Assembly: GCF_013408095.1 (NCBI RefSeq)
Contig: NZ_JACBZF010000002.1
Span: forward strand, 744,001 to 808,000
Length of the DNA stretch: 64,000 nt
From: Novosphingobium marinum
GTDB taxonomy: Bacteria; Pseudomonadota; Alphaproteobacteria; Sphingomonadales; Sphingomonadaceae
Direction of reading: 5' to 3'
Shown here one piece after another: positions 46,177 to 55,700 of the stretch (position 1 is its first letter; every line of letters starts with the position of its first letter). The position numbers and the translations under genes are program-made. The notes beneath the pieces are model-generated. The model was not told the origin of the DNA. It did no database searches and saw only the letters and a list, made by a program, of their open reading frames with translations.

Positions 46177-46865
46177 GCCGGGACGGTATCGCTCGCCACG
46201 CGCCCGTCTGCCAGCGTCACGATGCGCTCGCAGCGCTCGGCCAGCGCGGGATCGTGCGTGATGACGATGAGCGTCGCCCCGGTTTCGGCGCGGCGGTCGA
46301 AGATCAGGTCCATGATCGTCTCGCCGGTAGCAGCGTCGAGGTTGCCGGTCGGCTCGTCGGCGAAGATCAGCGACGGGCGCGGCGCGGTCGCCCGGGCCAT
46401 GGCGACGCGCTGCTGCTCGCCGCCCGAAAGCTGCGCGGGGTAGTGGGTCAGGCGATGGCCGAGGCCGACCGCCTCGAGCTCGGCCGTGGCCCGCTCGCGC
46501 GGAGTATCGATGCCGGCAAGCTCCATCGGCGTCATGACGTTCTCGAGCGCGGTCATCGTCGGCAGGAGGTGAAAGGCTTGCAGGACGATGCCGATCCGGC
46601 CGCGCCGCGCGCGCGCCAGCGCATCCTCGTCGAGCGCGGCGAAATCCTCGCCTGCGACCGAGAGAGTGCCGCCGGTCGCCCGCTCGAGGCCCGACAGCAC
46701 CGCCATCAGCGAGCTCTTGCCCGACCCCGACGGACCGAGCAGCGCGAGTGTCTGGCCTTCGGGCACGACGAGGTCGATGCCTTTCAGGATCTCGACGGGC
46801 CGCGCGCCGTCGCCGATGGTCAGGGTAAGGTCATGGGCCGCGATGGCGGGTGCAGGGCTTGTCAC
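46173..46865 (-). CDS. ybbA: YbbA-like ABC transporter ATPase
   Basis: The 230-residue ATPase has Walker A 'LALLGPSGSGKSSLMAVLSG', signature 'LSGGEQQRVAMARATA', Walker B 'LIFADEPTGNLDAATGE', and the H-loop 'TLIVITHDPALAERC'. It is coupled to the FtsX-like permease by ATGA overlap and diverges from the tesA-like gene across 45 bases. Confidence 0.92.
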   Translation of the reverse strand: MTSPAPAIAAHDLTLTIGDGARPVEILKGIDLVVPEGQTLALLGPSGSGKSSLMAVLSGLERATGGTLSVAGEDFAALDEDALARARRGRIGIVLQAFHLLPTMTALENVMTPMELAGIDTPRERATAELEAVGLGHRLTHYPAQLSGGEQQRVAMARATAPRPSLIFADEPTGNLDAATGETIMDLIFDRRAETGATLIVITHDPALAERCERIVTLADGRVASDTVPA

Positions 46866-46910
46866 GCGCGCCAGATGGCATAGCTATGCCCCGTTCCTCA
46901 AGGAGTTTGC

Positions 46911-47618
46911 ATGATCGCCCGCATTTTCCTCGCCCTTCCCGCCCTCGCTCTGGCTGCTTGCGGCAGCGAGGCACCGCCGGCACCGCCGCCCGCCGGGGCC
47001 GCCTCGGCTCCAGCCGACCTGCCGGTTATGGGAGACGAGGTTCCCGTCCTGGCTTTCGGAGACAGCCTGCTCGCGGGCTACGGGCTCGACGATGGCGAAA
47101 GCTATCCGGCGAAGCTCGAGGCGGCGCTGCGGTCGCGCGGGGTCAACGCGCGCGTCGTCAACGCCGGCGTTTCGGGCGATACGACGGCGGACGGGCTTCG
47201 AAGGCTCGAATTCACCCTGAATAGCCAGAACAAGGCCCCGGCGCTCGTCGTCATCAGCCTGGGCGGCAACGACATGCTGCGCGGGCTCCCGGTCGAGGAG
47301 ACGCGAAACAATCTCGACGCGATGCTCGACGAATTGTCGGAGCGCGGCATCCCGGTGGTGCTGCTCGGCATGCTTGCCGCGCCCAACATGGGCAAGGACT
47401 ATGCCTCGCGCTTCAACGCGATCTATCCGGCAATGGCGCGAAAGCACAATGCGGCGCTGGTTCCGTTCTTCCTGCAGGCGGTGATGGACCGGCCCGACCT
47501 GTTGCAGGACGACCGCATCCACCCGACCGCCGCCGGGATCGAGGCGATGGTCGGCGATACCGTCGACACCGTGGCCGACGCTATCCCGGCCGAAGAGGGC
47601 GCAGCGCCCCCTCGCTGA
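46911..47618 (+). CDS. tesA: TesA/arylesterase-like GDSL hydrolase, probable lipoprotein
   Basis: The 235-residue SGNH hydrolase has a lipobox leader 'LPALALAACGS', block I 'VLAFGDSLLAGYGLDDGESY' with the catalytic serine, the glycine block 'NAGVSGDTTADGL', the asparagine block 'VVISLGGNDMLRG', and 'DDRIHPTAAGIEA' with the Asp/His pair. AAGGAG is perfectly spaced. E. coli TesA is a soluble periplasmic enzyme, so the lipid anchor here is a difference. Its last 38 bases overlap recF on the other strand. Confidence 0.9.
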   Translation: MIARIFLALPALALAACGSEAPPAPPPAGAASAPADLPVMGDEVPVLAFGDSLLAGYGLDDGESYPAKLEAALRSRGVNARVVNAGVSGDTTADGLRRLEFTLNSQNKAPALVVISLGGNDMLRGLPVEETRNNLDAMLDELSERGIPVVLLGMLAAPNMGKDYASRFNAIYPAMARKHNAALVPFFLQAVMDRPDLLQDDRIHPTAAGIEAMVGDTVDTVADAIPAEEGAAPPR

Positions 47619-48684
47619 CGCGCCAGATTGCCGCCTCGTCCTCGATGGCTGCGAAAGGGGCAAGCTCGGTGCCGGTCAGCCAGACTTGCGCGCCGCCGCC
47701 GCGCAGCCGGTCGAACAGCGCCTCGCGCCTGACAGGATCGAGATGCGCCGCCACCTCGTCGAGAAGGAGAAGGCGCGGGCGGCCGTCCTGCGCCAGTTCG
47801 TCCTCGAGTACCTGCGAATGCGCGAGCGCGATGGCGATCAGCATCGCCTTCTGCTCGCCGGTCGAGCACTCGGCGGCCCGCTGGCCCTTCCCGGCCATGA
47901 CCACCGCGATCTCGTCGCGGTGCGGGCCGACCAGCGTGCGTTGCGCCGCGCGGTCCCGCGCCCGGTTCGCGCGCAGGGTGGCGGCAAGTTCCTCGCCTCC
48001 CGTCGGCCCGCCCGGCTCGTAGGTCAGGGCAGGGCGCGCGAACGGCACGTCGGGCAACACGGCCAGAGCCCCTGCCAGCCTTTCGAGCATGTCGGCACGC
48101 GCCTCGGCTACGGCGGTGCCGGCCTGAGCGATCTGGGTCTCGATGGCGTCGAACCAGGCAGGATCGGGCTCGCGCTCGTCCGAAAGCATGCGGTTGCGTT
48201 CGCGCAGCGCGGTCTCGAGCCGCGAGGCGTTGCGCGCATGTCCGGGATGAAGCGCCAGCGCCAGCCGGTCGAGGAAACGCCGCCGGCCGCCCGCGCTGTC
48301 GACAAAAAGCCGGTCCATCGCGGGGGTAAGCCAGCCTATGCTCAGCCATTCGCCCAGCCGGTTAGCAGGTGCCTCGGCCCCGTTTACCTGCACCACGCGC
48401 CGTCCCGGCCGTTCGGGCCGCATGCCGGTGCCGAGCTGCACTGTCCCGGCCGGGCTCGCCAGCTCGGCGCTCAGTGCAAAGCCGCCGCCGCCTCCCTGCG
48501 CCGCCATGTCGGCAAGCCCCGCGCGCCTGAGCCCGCGACCCGGTGCAAGCAGCGATATCGCCTCCAGCACATTGGTCTTGCCCGCCCCGTTCTCGCCGAC
48601 GAGCAGGTTGAACCGCGCCATCCCCTCGATCGAGGAGCGCGCGTGGTTGCGGAAATCGGCAAGCAGTATGCGGTCGAGCGCCAT
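47581..48684 (-). CDS. recF: DNA replication and repair protein RecF
   Basis: The 367-residue SMC-like ATPase has 'LADFRNHARSSIEG', Walker A 'NLLVGENGAGKTNVLEAISL', 'LFVDSAGGRRRFLDRLALAL', signature 'STGEQKAMLIAIALAHSQ', and Walker B 'RLLLLDEVAAHLDPVRRE'. RecF loads RecA at gaps with RecO and RecR. Its start overlaps the stop of the upstream transporter gene. It is not beside dnaA-dnaN, which is usual for Alphaproteobacteria. Confidence 0.93.
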   Translation of the reverse strand: MALDRILLADFRNHARSSIEGMARFNLLVGENGAGKTNVLEAISLLAPGRGLRRAGLADMAAQGGGGGFALSAELASPAGTVQLGTGMRPERPGRRVVQVNGAEAPANRLGEWLSIGWLTPAMDRLFVDSAGGRRRFLDRLALALHPGHARNASRLETALRERNRMLSDEREPDPAWFDAIETQIAQAGTAVAEARADMLERLAGALAVLPDVPFARPALTYEPGGPTGGEELAATLRANRARDRAAQRTLVGPHRDEIAVVMAGKGQRAAECSTGEQKAMLIAIALAHSQVLEDELAQDGRPRLLLLDEVAAHLDPVRREALFDRLRGGGAQVWLTGTELAPFAAIEDEAAIWRVSEGALRPLRPG

Positions 48685-49430
48685 CAGCCCTTCTGCGCGG
48701 CCTTCGCAAACGGCGAGAAGTCGGTGTGCTCGTCGTAGACATCGACGCCCTCGCGCGCCTTGAGCCAGCCGACGACCGCGTAAGTGACGGGCGTGAGGAT
48801 CGCTTCCCACGCGGTCTTGATCAGCCACTGCGAGAGCACGACCTGCCAGAGCAGTTCGACCGGCCATCCGGCGATGCCGTAGAAGGCCAGCGGGTAGAAG
48901 ATGAGGCTGTCGAAGCCCTGTCCGACGACGGTCGAACCGATCGTGCGCGCCCACAGGAAGCGTCCGCCGGTCCACACCTTCATCTTGGCGAGCACGATCG
49001 AATTGGCGAACTCGCCCACCCAGAACGCGACCATCGATGCGATGACGATGCGCCACGAATTGCCGAAGACGAACTCGTAGGCTTCCTGCCCCGGCCAGCC
49101 TTCGGCGGGCGGCAGTGCGACGACGACCGTCGCCATGAAAGCCATGAAGATCAGCGCGGCAAAGCCCGTCCAGATCACCCGCCGCGCGTTGGCATAGCCG
49201 TAGACCTCGGTCAGGACGTCGCCGATGATGTAGCTGACCGGGAAGAACAGCACGCCCGCGCCGAACGACCACTCGGTCCCGCCCGGAAGCGTGACGAAGG
49301 AGGGCTTGGACGCGCCGATCAGGTTCGACAGCAGCAGGATCGCCACGAATGCCGCCATGACGTAGTCGAAATAGCGGAAATGGCGCCGCGCGCCCCTTTC
49401 GCCGTCGATCCGGGATAGCGGGTGATCCAT
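48684..49430 (-). CDS. yhhQ: queuosine precursor transporter (YhhQ/VUT family)
   Basis: The 248-residue membrane protein has six hydrophobic segments and the VUT family pattern: 'GVLFFPVSYIIGDVLTEVYG', 'FGNSWRIVIASMVAFWVGEF' and 'RTIGSTVVGQGFDSLIFYPL'. YhhQ imports queuine-pathway precursors such as preQ0. ATG 49430 fits the family; the open frame upstream is not conserved-looking. It ends overlapping the recF start (TGATG). Confidence 0.88.
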   Translation of the reverse strand: MDHPLSRIDGERGARRHFRYFDYVMAAFVAILLLSNLIGASKPSFVTLPGGTEWSFGAGVLFFPVSYIIGDVLTEVYGYANARRVIWTGFAALIFMAFMATVVVALPPAEGWPGQEAYEFVFGNSWRIVIASMVAFWVGEFANSIVLAKMKVWTGGRFLWARTIGSTVVGQGFDSLIFYPLAFYGIAGWPVELLWQVVLSQWLIKTAWEAILTPVTYAVVGWLKAREGVDVYDEHTDFSPFAKAAQKG

Positions 49431-49522
49431 CGCGCGATGCCTACTCCGAAAGCGCCGCCGCGCAAAGCACGGCGATTGATGGTTTGCGAACCGGGCGGGG
49501 AAATCTATGGAGACATTCGCGC

Positions 49523-49599
49523 GCGCCCGTAGCTCAGCTGGATAGAGCACGAGACTTCTAATCTTGAGGCCACAGGTTCGAATCCTGTCGGGCGCGCCA
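49523..49599 (+). tRNA. tRNA-Arg (anticodon TCT), integration target
   Basis: A full cloverleaf is seen. Acceptor GCGCCCG pairs with CGGGCGC, the D arm is GCTCAGCTGGATAGAGC, the anticodon loop is CTTCTAA, the T arm carries GGTTCGAATCC, the discriminator is G and CCA is encoded. The 3' part from the anticodon loop to CCA is duplicated at 61920-61965, so an element integrated here while leaving this tRNA intact. Confidence 0.96.
49554..49599 (+). repeat. attL: 46-bp direct repeat inside tRNA-Arg
   Basis: This 46-base segment covers the anticodon loop through the CCA end of tRNA-Arg(TCT). An identical copy ends the element at 61920-61965. It is the left attachment site and keeps the tRNA functional. 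Confidence 0.95.
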
Positions 49600-49693
49600 T
49601 AAAATCAATGACTTAGCCATGATGGGAACGGCTCGGGCAAAGCGCCGCCTTCTCTGTGTCATCACCGTACAAGCACGCGGAGGAATCGGTCCC

Positions 49694-50416
49694 GTGTCCG
49701 ATAAGACGCCCAAGCCCGGCTGGTATGCGGTTCTCAAAGGGGAGCCGATAGACCTCGCCCTTTGGCGCGAGGCATTGTCTGAACCCTTCGAGCCAGTCGC
49801 TTTGGAGGGGCCCAACGGTGAGACGCTCTTGCGCTGCCGGGAGGGTCATGCGGCAAGCGAAGGCGAGGAGATACGAGAACATGCCATCGAACGCATCGCA
49901 CTCGTCAACGGGGCATTGCGCCTTGCGAAGGCCGCGCGACCGGTCGAATTCGGGGGACTAGTTCGATACTCTGAGGACGGACGGGCACACCATTATGTTT
50001 GGGCTGGGCCTGATGTGATTGAACTCCGCGCAATAATGATGAGCCCGACTTTGACGGTCCTCGGGCCTGATGGGACGCCGCTTCCTCCCGCAGAGCCTAT
50101 GCCTTCGCCAGCACAGGCATTGTTGGGTTGCGCCGACGGTAGCGACCAGGTGGCGGACGTGCTGTACTACGCCGGTCGATCGGATAGCTGGTTCGAAATC
50201 TACAAATGCATCGAAGCGCTTAGAACTCTCGCCGCCCGACAAGGCGCGAAGCTGAGCGACTTGGCTCAGCAATCGGGCGTGCCGCTCAATAAGCTTCAGC
50301 GAAGCGCCAATCACTATCGGCACAACAATCGGCGTGACCCCTTCAAGCCGATGCCGCTTGCCGAGGCGAAGTCTCACTTGGTCAACCTGGCCCGCAAGGT
50401 GCTCGAAGAGCGCTGA
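49694..50416 (+). CDS. unknown cargo protein at the left end of the element
   Basis: The protein of about 240 residues starts at a GTG with GGAGG ten bases upstream. It has 'GWYAVLKGEPIDLALWREAL' at the start, 'HHYVWAGPDVIELRAIMMSP' in the middle and a helical C-terminus ('WFEIYKCIEALRTLAARQG', 'LARKVLEER'). It has no signal peptide or membrane segment. I do not recognise the family. It lies at the tRNA edge, opposite in strand to the main operon, where satellites and islands often carry accessory or defence genes. A short hairpin with a T-run follows at 50468-50490. Confidence 0.7.
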   Translation: MSDKTPKPGWYAVLKGEPIDLALWREALSEPFEPVALEGPNGETLLRCREGHAASEGEEIREHAIERIALVNGALRLAKAARPVEFGGLVRYSEDGRAHHYVWAGPDVIELRAIMMSPTLTVLGPDGTPLPPAEPMPSPAQALLGCADGSDQVADVLYYAGRSDSWFEIYKCIEALRTLAARQGAKLSDLAQQSGVPLNKLQRSANHYRHNNRRDPFKPMPLAEAKSHLVNLARKVLEER

Positions 50417-50467
50417 TCGATCGAGGCGATCAACGCGCGGGTCCTTACCCGGCGATCCGCGCGGCAT

Positions 50468-50490
50468 AAGCGCAAGGGGACCGCTTTTTT
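50468..50490 (+). terminator. candidate intrinsic terminator
   Basis: AAGCG and CGCTT form a five-base stem with a nine-base loop, followed directly by TTTT, about 50 bases after the left-end cargo gene. The stem is short but the T-run and position fit. Confidence 0.5.
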
Positions 50491-50523
50491 CGACCCTCGC
50501 AGCCTTTAGGGGCGTCGGAATAG

Positions 50524-50739
50524 TTACAACTTCGACTCTTCGGGCTGCTTATTTTCCGAGTTGCGGGGCAGACCTCCTCGGGCAGCTAGCCAACCGAGGC
50601 ACCAATTGATCGCGTTCAATGAATGCGCCAATTCTTCGGGCATGTTCGCGATTGCCCGGCGCAAGGCCTCGATTTCGCGCGGGTCGAGCTTGGGACAGCT
50701 TTCGAGAGCCGGCTCTTGCGAGATGGCAACGCTATTCAT
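50524..50739 (-). CDS. small hypothetical protein
   Basis: The 71-residue product includes 'DPREIEALRRAIANMPEELA' and 'SLNAINWCLGWLAARGG'. AGGA lies seven bases before ATG 50739. There is no family match that I know. It faces the preceding cargo gene. A real gene is plausible but the length alone gives weak support. Confidence 0.45.
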   Translation of the reverse strand: MNSVAISQEPALESCPKLDPREIEALRRAIANMPEELAHSLNAINWCLGWLAARGGLPRNSENKQPEESKL

Positions 50740-51232
50740 GGCTCAATCCTGAGAGTGGGAGTACAACGACCCTCGGCGGAATGATGGACCCGACGCCGGA
50801 GGGGTTAGGTTGTCGCCGGGCCCATGCATTGGGTGTATTGGCAGCAACATGCTGCGGCCTCGGGCGATAACCGCCAATTCCTGAAATCTTGTAAATGCGA
50901 CGCGTAAGGTAGCGCCCAGCGCCACTCGTTGTCGCTGGGCGCTTGGATGACCGGGTATGAAAGACATCGCCCGGCTGTCTTGTAGCCAAAATGACTAATT
51001 TCGAGTAAACGCGTTAGTCGGGTACTGTAGAGAAATGAGGCCCGGCCAGCTTGGTACCCGCCACGACCGAGCCCCAGTTCGTCGACTTCGCGATTTGCAT
51101 CGCATCAGGCTTATTTGCCTTATCGATACTAACAAAGCATTGCCGCGAAACGAAAAATCCCTCCGCGAGCGGGTGTACCCTAGGCTGCAACATTTACCGC
51201 AGCGGCACGTTCGGGTCGATTGGAGGCCGCAA
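50740..51232. other. 493-base non-coding stretch inside the element
   Basis: No convincing gene is present. The stretch is less GC-rich than its flanks near 50990-51030. It contains a strong 10-bp inverted repeat at 50912-50942, and a shorter one where GACTAA and TTAGTC flank 15 bases (50992-51018). It may hold promoters for the genes on both sides. Confidence 0.5.
50912..50942. repeat. 10-bp perfect inverted repeat
   Basis: GCGCCCAGCG and CGCTGGGCGC flank an 11-base loop. No T-run follows on either strand. It could be a terminator-like hairpin or a protein-binding site in the accessory end of the element. Confidence 0.6.
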
Positions 51233-51448
51233 ATGAAAGTCACAGTTAGGGTAACGCGTAAGGGGCAGGAGCTCGTTTCCATAGTCCAGCCGATCGAGTC
51301 GGACGGTACGCCCGCGACTACCGATATCTGGGTTGAAGCAATCTGCATGGCAGCCCAAGCCTGCAAAACGAATGCGTTCATCAACGAAACGCTTCTTGAT
51401 GACGATACGGTCGTTGAGTTCTCAATTCAGCGCCAGGAGCGATACTAG
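51233..51448 (+). CDS. small hypothetical protein
   Basis: The 71-residue protein 'MKVTVRVTRKGQELVSIVQP' has a beta-rich start and an acidic end ('LLDDDTVVEFSIQRQERY'). GGAGG is well placed seven bases before the ATG. A hairpin follows six bases after the stop. It is transcribed towards the structural-type operon. I do not recognise it. Confidence 0.6.
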   Translation: MKVTVRVTRKGQELVSIVQPIESDGTPATTDIWVEAICMAAQACKTNAFINETLLDDDTVVEFSIQRQERY

Positions 51449-51453
51449 AAATA

Positions 51454-51487
51454 GGGCGGCCACCGGCTGGAAAATCGGTGACCGCCC
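51454..51487. terminator. hairpin between convergent element genes
   Basis: GGGCGGCCACCG and CGGTGACCGCCC form a 12-bp stem with one mismatch and a nine-base loop. It separates the small plus-strand gene from the long minus-strand operon ending at 51561. Confidence 0.7.
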
Positions 51488-51560
51488 CGCTCGGCGGATG
51501 GACGCGCCGCCGAGCCCGGCGCGCGGGAAACTGACCCCCAGAAACCGCGCGCCCGAAGGC

Positions 51561-52256
51561 TTAGTAGGACAACAGTTGGATCTGCTTGGGCGCCGCCCGG
51601 GAAAGCGCCTTGCCCTTATCCGCGAGAGGCTCGAGCGCGTCGACGATCGCGGCTGGCACGTCGGCGAACTTCGTCCGACGGAGCAAGCCGAAGTCCCGAG
51701 ATGCGCCGTCTAGAGCCGTGCGGGCGGCGCTGGCTGCGCTGTCCGCAAGCGTCATCCTCGTGGCAGTCTCGATCGCCTGAAGGGCGGTGAAGCAATCTCG
51801 GATCGTCTCGGCCGCTCTTGTCGCCTCCGCTCGGAACGCGATGGCGAGGTCCTCACAGGCCGCGCCGGCCTTTCGGTCCGCCGCGCGCTTCACAGCGTCT
51901 ATCTCGCCGCGCTTTGCATCCCGCCGTTGGGCCAGTTCGCCGATACCGAGCCGAAGTGTCTCGCGCTCGTGTTCGAGCTCGTCTCGCGACGGCGCCGCAT
52001 CGATGACCACGCCTCGTGCATCGCCGGCGAGTAGACGGTCGGCGATGGCGCGCGGAGCGGCGCGGTCGTTCGGGTGCGCGCGGTCGGGATGCAGGATTTG
52101 CGAGATTTCCTGCCGGCGTGCGTTCGCGCGTTCGATGGCGGCCTCGATTTCGCCGAGTTCGGTCTCGAGCGTGCCGAGGCGCTCGTCCTCTTCGCTCAGG
52201 TCGAGCCGTTCCAGTGCGGTCCGCGTGTCGCGAATAAGGCGTTGGTCAATGCTCAT
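51561..52256 (-). CDS. coiled-coil protein, last gene of the phage-like operon
   Basis: The 231-residue protein is strongly helical and charged, with two probable coiled coils ('RLGTLETELGEIEAAIERAN' and 'DELEHERETLRLGIGELAQR'). The ATG overlaps the stop of the preceding gene (ATGA). No enzymatic motif is visible. Context suggests a structural or assembly role with the tape-measure protein; scaffold or chaperone are guesses. Confidence 0.65.
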   Translation of the reverse strand: MSIDQRLIRDTRTALERLDLSEEDERLGTLETELGEIEAAIERANARRQEISQILHPDRAHPNDRAAPRAIADRLLAGDARGVVIDAAPSRDELEHERETLRLGIGELAQRRDAKRGEIDAVKRAADRKAGAACEDLAIAFRAEATRAAETIRDCFTALQAIETATRMTLADSAASAARTALDGASRDFGLLRRTKFADVPAAIVDALEPLADKGKALSRAAPKQIQLLSY

Positions 52257-52777
52257 GCTCGTGCCCCTTCATAAGCCCGCGACCACACGTCGGCGGGCGC
52301 TTTGTCGGCCGCCTTCGCATTGGTCGCGTCGGTCGCATATGCCCGGTCCCAGACGGCCGCAGCGCGGGCCTTCGCTGCCGGGTCGTTTCGCGCGATCTCC
52401 GCGTCGGTTGGCAGGTGCGGCAGTTCGGCGATGATGGCCGCCGCGGTCCAGCCCTTCGCGCTCGTCAGCAGCGAGACGCATCCCCGCTCCCGGCCGCGCG
52501 AGTGCGGTGAAGCGAAGACCTTGGCGAAGCGCTCCCGCTCGGCCTTCGTGGCGGCCGCCTCAGCGCTGTAGCGGGTCATGGCGAGGTCAGCACCCGTATA
52601 CCGATTGGCAGGCCCTGTGGTGGCATTCTTGGCCGCCTGCCGTGGCGCTGCTGGCGTGCGCGCGTCCGTCGCCTTGCGCGTGGGTGCCGAGCCGTAGACG
52701 CGGTCCTGAAAGTTGGCGAAGCGCCCCGGCTGGGGTGCCTCGCGTTCGGTCCGTATTCGCAGGGATTCGTAAGCCAT
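52253..52777 (-). CDS. protein resembling the C-terminal region of phage prohead proteases
   Basis: The 174-residue product contains 'ERERFAKVFASPHSRGRERG' followed by a helical pair 'LLTSAKGWTAAAIIAELPHL', and ends with two repeats of the form W-x-R-A-Y ('AAVWDRAYATDA', 'ADVWSRAYEGA'). I associate the 'VFAS...GRER...LL' stretch with the tail of ClpP/S49-type capsid proteases in alphaproteobacterial phages, but the protease domain itself is absent. This is a resemblance from memory and should be treated with caution. It lies 18 bases after the tape-measure gene. Confidence 0.5.
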   Translation of the reverse strand: MAYESLRIRTEREAPQPGRFANFQDRVYGSAPTRKATDARTPAAPRQAAKNATTGPANRYTGADLAMTRYSAEAAATKAERERFAKVFASPHSRGRERGCVSLLTSAKGWTAAAIIAELPHLPTDAEIARNDPAAKARAAAVWDRAYATDATNAKAADKAPADVWSRAYEGARA

Positions 52778-52795
52778 CGTTAGGTCCTTCCGTTG

Positions 52796-55700
52796 TTAAA
52801 ACTGAGTGGAAAATGCCGGGATTGCGGCACCGCCGCCGCCAGCGGCGAAGCCCTGTCGGACAAGGGTCGCTATATTGTCGTTGACCGCGTCGAGCCGCAG
52901 GCCGAGTCCGTTCACGAGCGCGTCGACAATGGCTTGCGTCTGGGCATCGATTGCCGACACGATGCCCGCATTATCGGCGACAGGAATGCTGCCCTCCGCG
53001 AAGGGGCTATCGCGCCCGATCGCGGCATCGGCGATGGCCGTCTGCGCATCAATCGCCGTATTCGTCAGGCCGAGGATCTCGTCGCGGATGGCGAAATATC
53101 CGTCCTGGCTGCCATAGAGCGCGCGGCTGATTTCCAGCATGGTCTGCGATGCCGCGGCGAAGTCGTCGAACGCCGAGGTATCGCCCGCCCGGACTCGCTC
53201 GGCGAGCGGATCGAACTCAGCTTCGGCGTTTGCCAGCCGGGCGCGGAGTGAAAGGCCCGTGTCGCCGGTTAGAAGCTGGCTTCGAAGGTCGGTCAGTGAG
53301 CCGAGAAGCGCCTGCTGTGCCTCCCGGACGGCCTCTGCTCGGCGTATCCCGTAAAGCTGCTCAAGGTCGGCGTACTCGGCGGCCGACGCGCCGGCATCCT
53401 CGAATATGACCCGAAGTCGCACGAACTCCTTGTCGAGGGCATCGATGGCCGCGCCGACCGGATCCTTGATGCTCTTGAGTTCGGCGAATACGCCCTCGAA
53501 ATCGAGCGCCCGACGGATGGCGGTGTCGAGGTCATCGGACTGGCGCAGAAGCCGATTGGTGCTGTCCCTGAGACCTTGGAGCACCCCGTCTTGAATGAGG
53601 TCCATGGTGGCGAACCGGATGGCCGCTGCACTATCCTCCCCGAAATCGATCGCGCCGCGCTTCGTCTTCGTGATGCCGGTGCCCGACGTATCGACGCGGT
53701 AGTTTCCTTTGCGGACGCCGATCGAAACCGCGCCCAAGCTGGCATCGATCGTCGCGCCCAAGGCTTCGGCTATGCGGTCAAGCGTGTCGATCGCCTCGCC
53801 AGCCGCGCCCTCGCTCGCTCGCCGACGGGAGCCGGAATTGCCGCGGATGGAGACAACCTCGAGGCCGTTCGCGGTGCCGCCGATAGTCGCCGACGCGCGC
53901 GGCGTCGAAGTGAAAACGCCGCCTATGACGCTGCCCAGGACGCCGCCTGCGATGGCGCCGAGCGGACCGGCAAGCGGGCCGAGGCTTGAGGCGATGGACT
54001 CGAGCGGCTTTGCGAGGAAGTTCTCGCCAAGTTCCTGCCCTATGGCACCGCCGATTGCCGAACCTAGCGGCGAGCGCGCGCCGGCTCCGAGGAAAACCGA
54101 AGCTCCGAGGCCGCCGTACATGGCCCCCTCGAGTCCAGTCGCAAATGATTTGCCGATTTCCTTGGCGGTGCCCGGGTCCACGAAGGCACCCGCAACCCCT
54201 TCAACGATCATGCCGAAAAGGCGCCTGGGGCTCGAGTAATCGGCTCTAACCACAATGTCGCTCGCCGCTTCCGGCGCGGCTCCGACGGCCGCATCTACAG
54301 GGCTAGGCAGGCCGACTTGGCCTTGCATCGCGCCAGCCGCCAACGTCGCAGCCCGTTCGAGGGCTTGGAGGGCCGTCGCCGTGTTCGTGCCGGCGGCTGC
54401 CAGTTCATTGTGCACCCCGATGACGCGTTCCTCTGCGTCCGTGAAGGCGTCTCCGAACAGGTCATCGATCAGGTCATCGGCGAAGGCTTGAGTGTACTGA
54501 TCGACCATGCGCTCGAAGAACCCGCCGACGGCGCCGATTCCCTCAGTGCGAAGGCCCGTCAGCGTCTGCGAAATGTTGCTGCGGACGCCTTCAAGCTGGC
54601 TGAGTTGCGCTTGCTGGCGAGCCAAGAACCTATCTTGCTCCGCATTGCTCTGCCGTAGGAGCCCGACGTTTCGCTGAAGCTGCGCGTGCTCGGCTTCGCT
54701 TATGCCGAGCCGGCGGAGTTCGGTCTGCAGCCGGGACGCATCCTCGACGCCCAGCGCATCCATCAACCTGAACTGCAATTGGAGGAGGTCCGCTTCCTGA
54801 GACCGGCCCTGCGTTACCAATTCTTGGAGCGCCAGGGTCCGCTCTTGATCTTTCAGGATCCCGCGCACCGCATCGGACTGCCGCTCGAACTCCCGCGCCG
54901 CTCGCTCGGCCTCCCGCTCGGTCGCAGAGGTCTTCGACCGGCCGCCGCCGCGTGCCTTGCGCTCGCGCTCCGGTCGTTCCTGCAGGGCGTCGCGGTTCTC
55001 GGCCTGGATGCGGGCCACGTCGACCGCGCCGCGGATCTCAGCGAGGTCGCGGTCGGCAGCGCGGAGTTCGCTTTCGAGACGGCGCTTTTCGGTGCGGAGG
55101 TCGTTGAGCCTTTGAGCGTTCCGGTCGGCCGATCTTGCTGCCGCCTCGGACGTTGGCGCATCGGCCAGCCGAGCCTGTCGGAGGGCGATTTCGGAATTTA
55201 CCTTCGCGATATCGCCCAGCGTTTCCACTCGTTTTTTGGCAACCTCCGTGAAGGCGTCGGAGAAAGCGGAGGTTTGTGCCAGGCTTTGCCGGAGCTTTTT
55301 CATCGCTTCGTCGGCAGCATCGCCGACGTCGTCGAGCGCCGTCGACGTGCGGTACAACTCTGCGATGTAGGGACCTAGCACCGCCGTCGCCGCGAAGATC
55401 GCCGCGCCCCAAGGTCCCGAAAGGAATTGCGCGGTCGTCCCGATCGAGCGATACAATTTGTTGTTGCTCTCCGTTAGACCGCTCAGCGCGAATGCAGCTT
55501 GCCCGCCCTGTTGCGTCAGGATCGTGAAGGCGTTGGTGCCCATCTGGGCCTGGATAGTCACGTCCTGAAGTTGTTGGCCAAGCTGCGCGAAGGCGAACCG
55601 CTGGGCCCTCATTCCAGCCGCATTGTCGTTGGCGACGAGCGCTTGCCGCCGTTGCGCGTTGACTACGCCGTCGACCGTCGACCGCTGCCTGTTCAGCACC

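Noticed and set aside
43654..46865. ABC permease/ATPase pair as a MacB-type antibiotic efflux or defence system
   Set aside because: The divergent tesA-like gene and protein layout match the common YbbA-YbbP-TesA arrangement, and no membrane-fusion protein gene is adjacent.
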